Shown here: piece by piece, positions 5,346 through 7,017 of the stretch
How the letters are laid out: the number at the start of each line of letters is the position of its first letter
Position numbering within the stretch: position 1 is the first letter of the stretch
Source of the DNA: Thermoplasmata archaeon
GTDB lineage: Archaea; Thermoplasmatota; Thermoplasmata; Thermoplasmatales; Thermoplasmataceae
Reading direction: 5' to 3'
Assembly (NCBI GenBank): GCA_021790415.1
Contig: JAJYDZ010000085.1
Span: forward strand, 1 to 7,017
DNA: 7,017 nt
Notes under the pieces: generated by a model
Seen by the model: only the letters and a program-made list of their open reading frames with translations
Databases searched by the model: none
What the model was told of the DNA's origin: nothing
Translations under genes and position numbers: made by a program

Positions 5346-5753
5346 ATGAGTCGCCGGATGACGGTAGAAGACCTGAGGGCAAGGGCAGTCGAAGCTTCTA
5401 AATTGGCTTATGTCCCCTACTCAAATGTGAAAATAGGCGCTGCTATAGAAGACCAAAGAGGATTGATATTCGCTGGCTGTAATGTTGAGAATCCCTCCTA
5501 CTCACTGTCGATATGCGCGGAAAGAAATGCATTATTTAGCGGTGTCGCCGCAGGATCAAGTAAATTCACCAGAATCTACATATTTTCCGAAGATGCTTGG
5601 GCAATTCCGTGCGGTGCCTGTAGGCAAGTTCTTTCTGAATTTAATCTTGATATGGAGGTGTTTGTGGAACGTGGTAAGCGGGTGGAGAAGTTCATCTTGA
5701 GAGACCTATTACCGGGTCCATTCATACTTGAAAACAAGGTAAAGAAAATATGA
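5346..5753 (+). CDS. cdd: Cytidine deaminase
   Basis: The enzyme hydrolyses cytidine and deoxycytidine to uridine and deoxyuridine plus ammonia in cytosolic pyrimidine salvage. At 135 residues it matches the short, homotetrameric zinc type. The zinc ligands are C57 in CAERNAL and C89 and C92 in PCGACRQ; E59 is the proton-shuttling glutamate. YVPYSNVKIGAAI (22-34) and GCNVENPSY (44-52) carry the substrate-contacting residues, including N46 and E48. LRDLLPGPF (118-126) is the usual C-terminal motif. All key residues are intact. ATG 5346 is taken as the start; M5 (ATG 5358) is an alternative just before the first helix, and the choice does not affect the domain. The stop overlaps the next gene as ATGA, so the unknown downstream protein is translationally linked to this salvage enzyme. 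Confidence 0.96.
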   Translation: MSRRMTVEDLRARAVEASKLAYVPYSNVKIGAAIEDQRGLIFAGCNVENPSYSLSICAERNALFSGVAAGSSKFTRIYIFSEDAWAIPCGACRQVLSEFNLDMEVFVERGKRVEKFILRDLLPGPFILENKVKKI

Positions 5754-7017
5754 AGGAAGGTATCAAATTACCTGTTATATTTGGCATAACATATTCCATT
5801 TCTGTCATGTCAAATTTCGAGGAACTTATCAGCGCCGCAACAAAAGAATATGAAGTTTTGAAGCTTTCAGAACTGTTCCAGAAGCTGAGCGAGTTAGATG
5901 GGGGATTGTCTGATGAAGGTCAAAGCAGAATCCTTGAAGCTAGACCATTTGGCGACAAACTCTTAAGTTATTCTCGAGACAAAGAAAAACACGTAGGTAT
6001 CATTCCGGAGATGATAGAAACTGAAGCAACCAACTTTTTGAAACATGGAAACGAGCTGCTTCTAATATCAAAGGGTAGGAAGCTAACACACGGAGATAGA
6101 GCGCTTTTTGATCTGCTATATTACATCGGGGCAGGGAGGTCGATTCTCTTCAAAGGATTTCTCTCTGAAAGGGTTTTCGATATTCTTATGGAATCTTCAA
6201 AATTCGAGTTACAGGATGGAGCTAGGTATCTAATATTTCCTTGGATAAATGTTGTCAAAACGTCTGGGAGAGAGTCATTTATTAAGGATATCTGTTTTTC
6301 ATTAATTATGATCCCTGTTGATGAAGATTTTTCTTCCAGAAGGGAGATATCACCAGAAGAGATCTATTTCTTTTTTAGTAGCGAGAGAAGAGCGAAGCTT
6401 ATACTGGAAAATAATGTGATAAGGGAAAACACTACAACGGGATTTTTTAAAGAATACATTAAGGACTTTCTCTCAAAGATGAAAATAGTTGTGAAAGATG
6501 ATGAATTTAGGCATATTGAGGACTATAGCAGGGGCGTTGTCTTTGCTATAGACAGGTCTCTGAATTACCAACTTATAAGTTCGTATTTCACTAGCGGTTC
6601 TGATGCAGACAAGAGAAAATTCGAATCTTCCCTATACAACTTCCTTTACCAGGAGGCATATCTTATCAACAAAAGAATTCCGAGGACTGTTGACTTCCAG
6701 AAGCTTCTCATAATGCCTGAATATAGAATAGATACTGACCACGTTAGCTATTACGACCCAAACGACAACACTATAGTTGAGATTCTTCCTGCAGAGAGGG
6801 AGAACTTGAATTCTTGGTCCATATTATGGGGTTTCATTTGGGATACCTATGAGTGTATGGGTCTATCACGCCTTTCCTTGATGATTGATAATGCCTTTAA
6901 GATGATAGATGAAACGAGGGAATCGTTTAGATTAATTCAGGGCAAGGTTGACCTGATGAAAAACATAGACGAGTACTACGATCTTGCACTGAAATTCCCG
7001 CTCTACAAGCTAGAATA
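5750..7017 (+). CDS. Large protein of unknown function, open at the window end
   Basis: An uninterrupted frame runs from ATG 5750 to the last base, at least 422 residues. The final two bases are TA, so the next base decides between Tyr and a stop. I recognise no family. There is no obvious Walker, zinc or signal motif. Residues 7-19 (LPVIFGITYSISV) are hydrophobic but short. The rest is a soluble-looking mix of acidic helices and aromatic strands, such as THGDRALFDLLYYIGAGRS (113-131), YLIFPWINVVK (160-170), GVVFAIDRSLNYQLISSYF (262-280) and SWSILWGFIWDTYECMGL (355-372). The C-terminal 50 residues look helical and possibly coiled (MIDETRESFRLIQGKVDLMKN, in part). ATG 5750 overlaps the cdd stop as ATGA and has AAGGT about 10 bases upstream. 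A second in-frame ATG at 5807 lacks an SD. Operon position is the only hint to its role. Confidence 0.8.
   Translation, partial: MKEGIKLPVIFGITYSISVMSNFEELISAATKEYEVLKLSELFQKLSELDGGLSDEGQSRILEARPFGDKLLSYSRDKEKHVGIIPEMIETEATNFLKHGNELLLISKGRKLTHGDRALFDLLYYIGAGRSILFKGFLSERVFDILMESSKFELQDGARYLIFPWINVVKTSGRESFIKDICFSLIMIPVDEDFSSRREISPEEIYFFFSSERRAKLILENNVIRENTTTGFFKEYIKDFLSKMKIVVKDDEFRHIEDYSRGVVFAIDRSLNYQLISSYFTSGSDADKRKFESSLYNFLYQEAYLINKRIPRTVDFQKLLIMPEYRIDTDHVSYYDPNDNTIVEILPAERENLNSWSILWGFIWDTYECMGLSRLSLMIDNAFKMIDETRESFRLIQGKVDLMKNIDEYYDLALKFPLYKLE

Overview
The window looks archaeal, most likely from the Thermoplasmatales (Thermoplasma/Ferroplasma/Cuniculiplasma-like). Arg codons are mostly AGG/AGA and ATA is common for Ile. 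Starts include ATG, GTG and TTG. TATA-like boxes sit 25-35 bases before the first genes of transcription units, which fits leaderless transcription, while inner genes have Shine-Dalgarno (SD) motifs or 4-base stop/start overlaps. This placement is inferred from sequence style and was not checked by any search.

Left block (1-3494, + strand): a tight operon. The tail of an unidentified gene overlaps (ATGA) a two-part protein with a helical TPR-like N-terminus and a C-terminal class I SAM methyltransferase. That gene overlaps (TTGA) a radical SAM enzyme with a C-terminal SPASM/twitch-type cysteine cluster. A family 2 glycosyltransferase with C-terminal membrane segments follows 17 bases later. 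Together they look like a cell-surface glycan or glycolipid assembly and tailoring cassette, substrate unknown.

Middle block (3495-4995): about 350 bases with no gene but a conspicuous AT box, then a minus-strand IS4-type DDE transposase with all catalytic residues intact. Its start is unusual. A well-placed SD serves a 7-codon reading frame whose stop overlaps the transposase GTG start. Two nested inverted repeats join the upstream leader to the start of the transposase coding region. I could not define the IS ends.

Right block (4996-7017, + strand): a small conserved-looking 98-residue protein with a leaderless-type promoter, a complete homotetrameric-type cytidine deaminase (cdd), and, overlapping cdd by ATGA, a large protein of at least 422 residues that I do not recognise and that is still open at the last base. 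The deaminase belongs to pyrimidine salvage; the roles of its two neighbours are unknown.

No tRNA, rRNA, CRISPR array or plasmid origin was seen.
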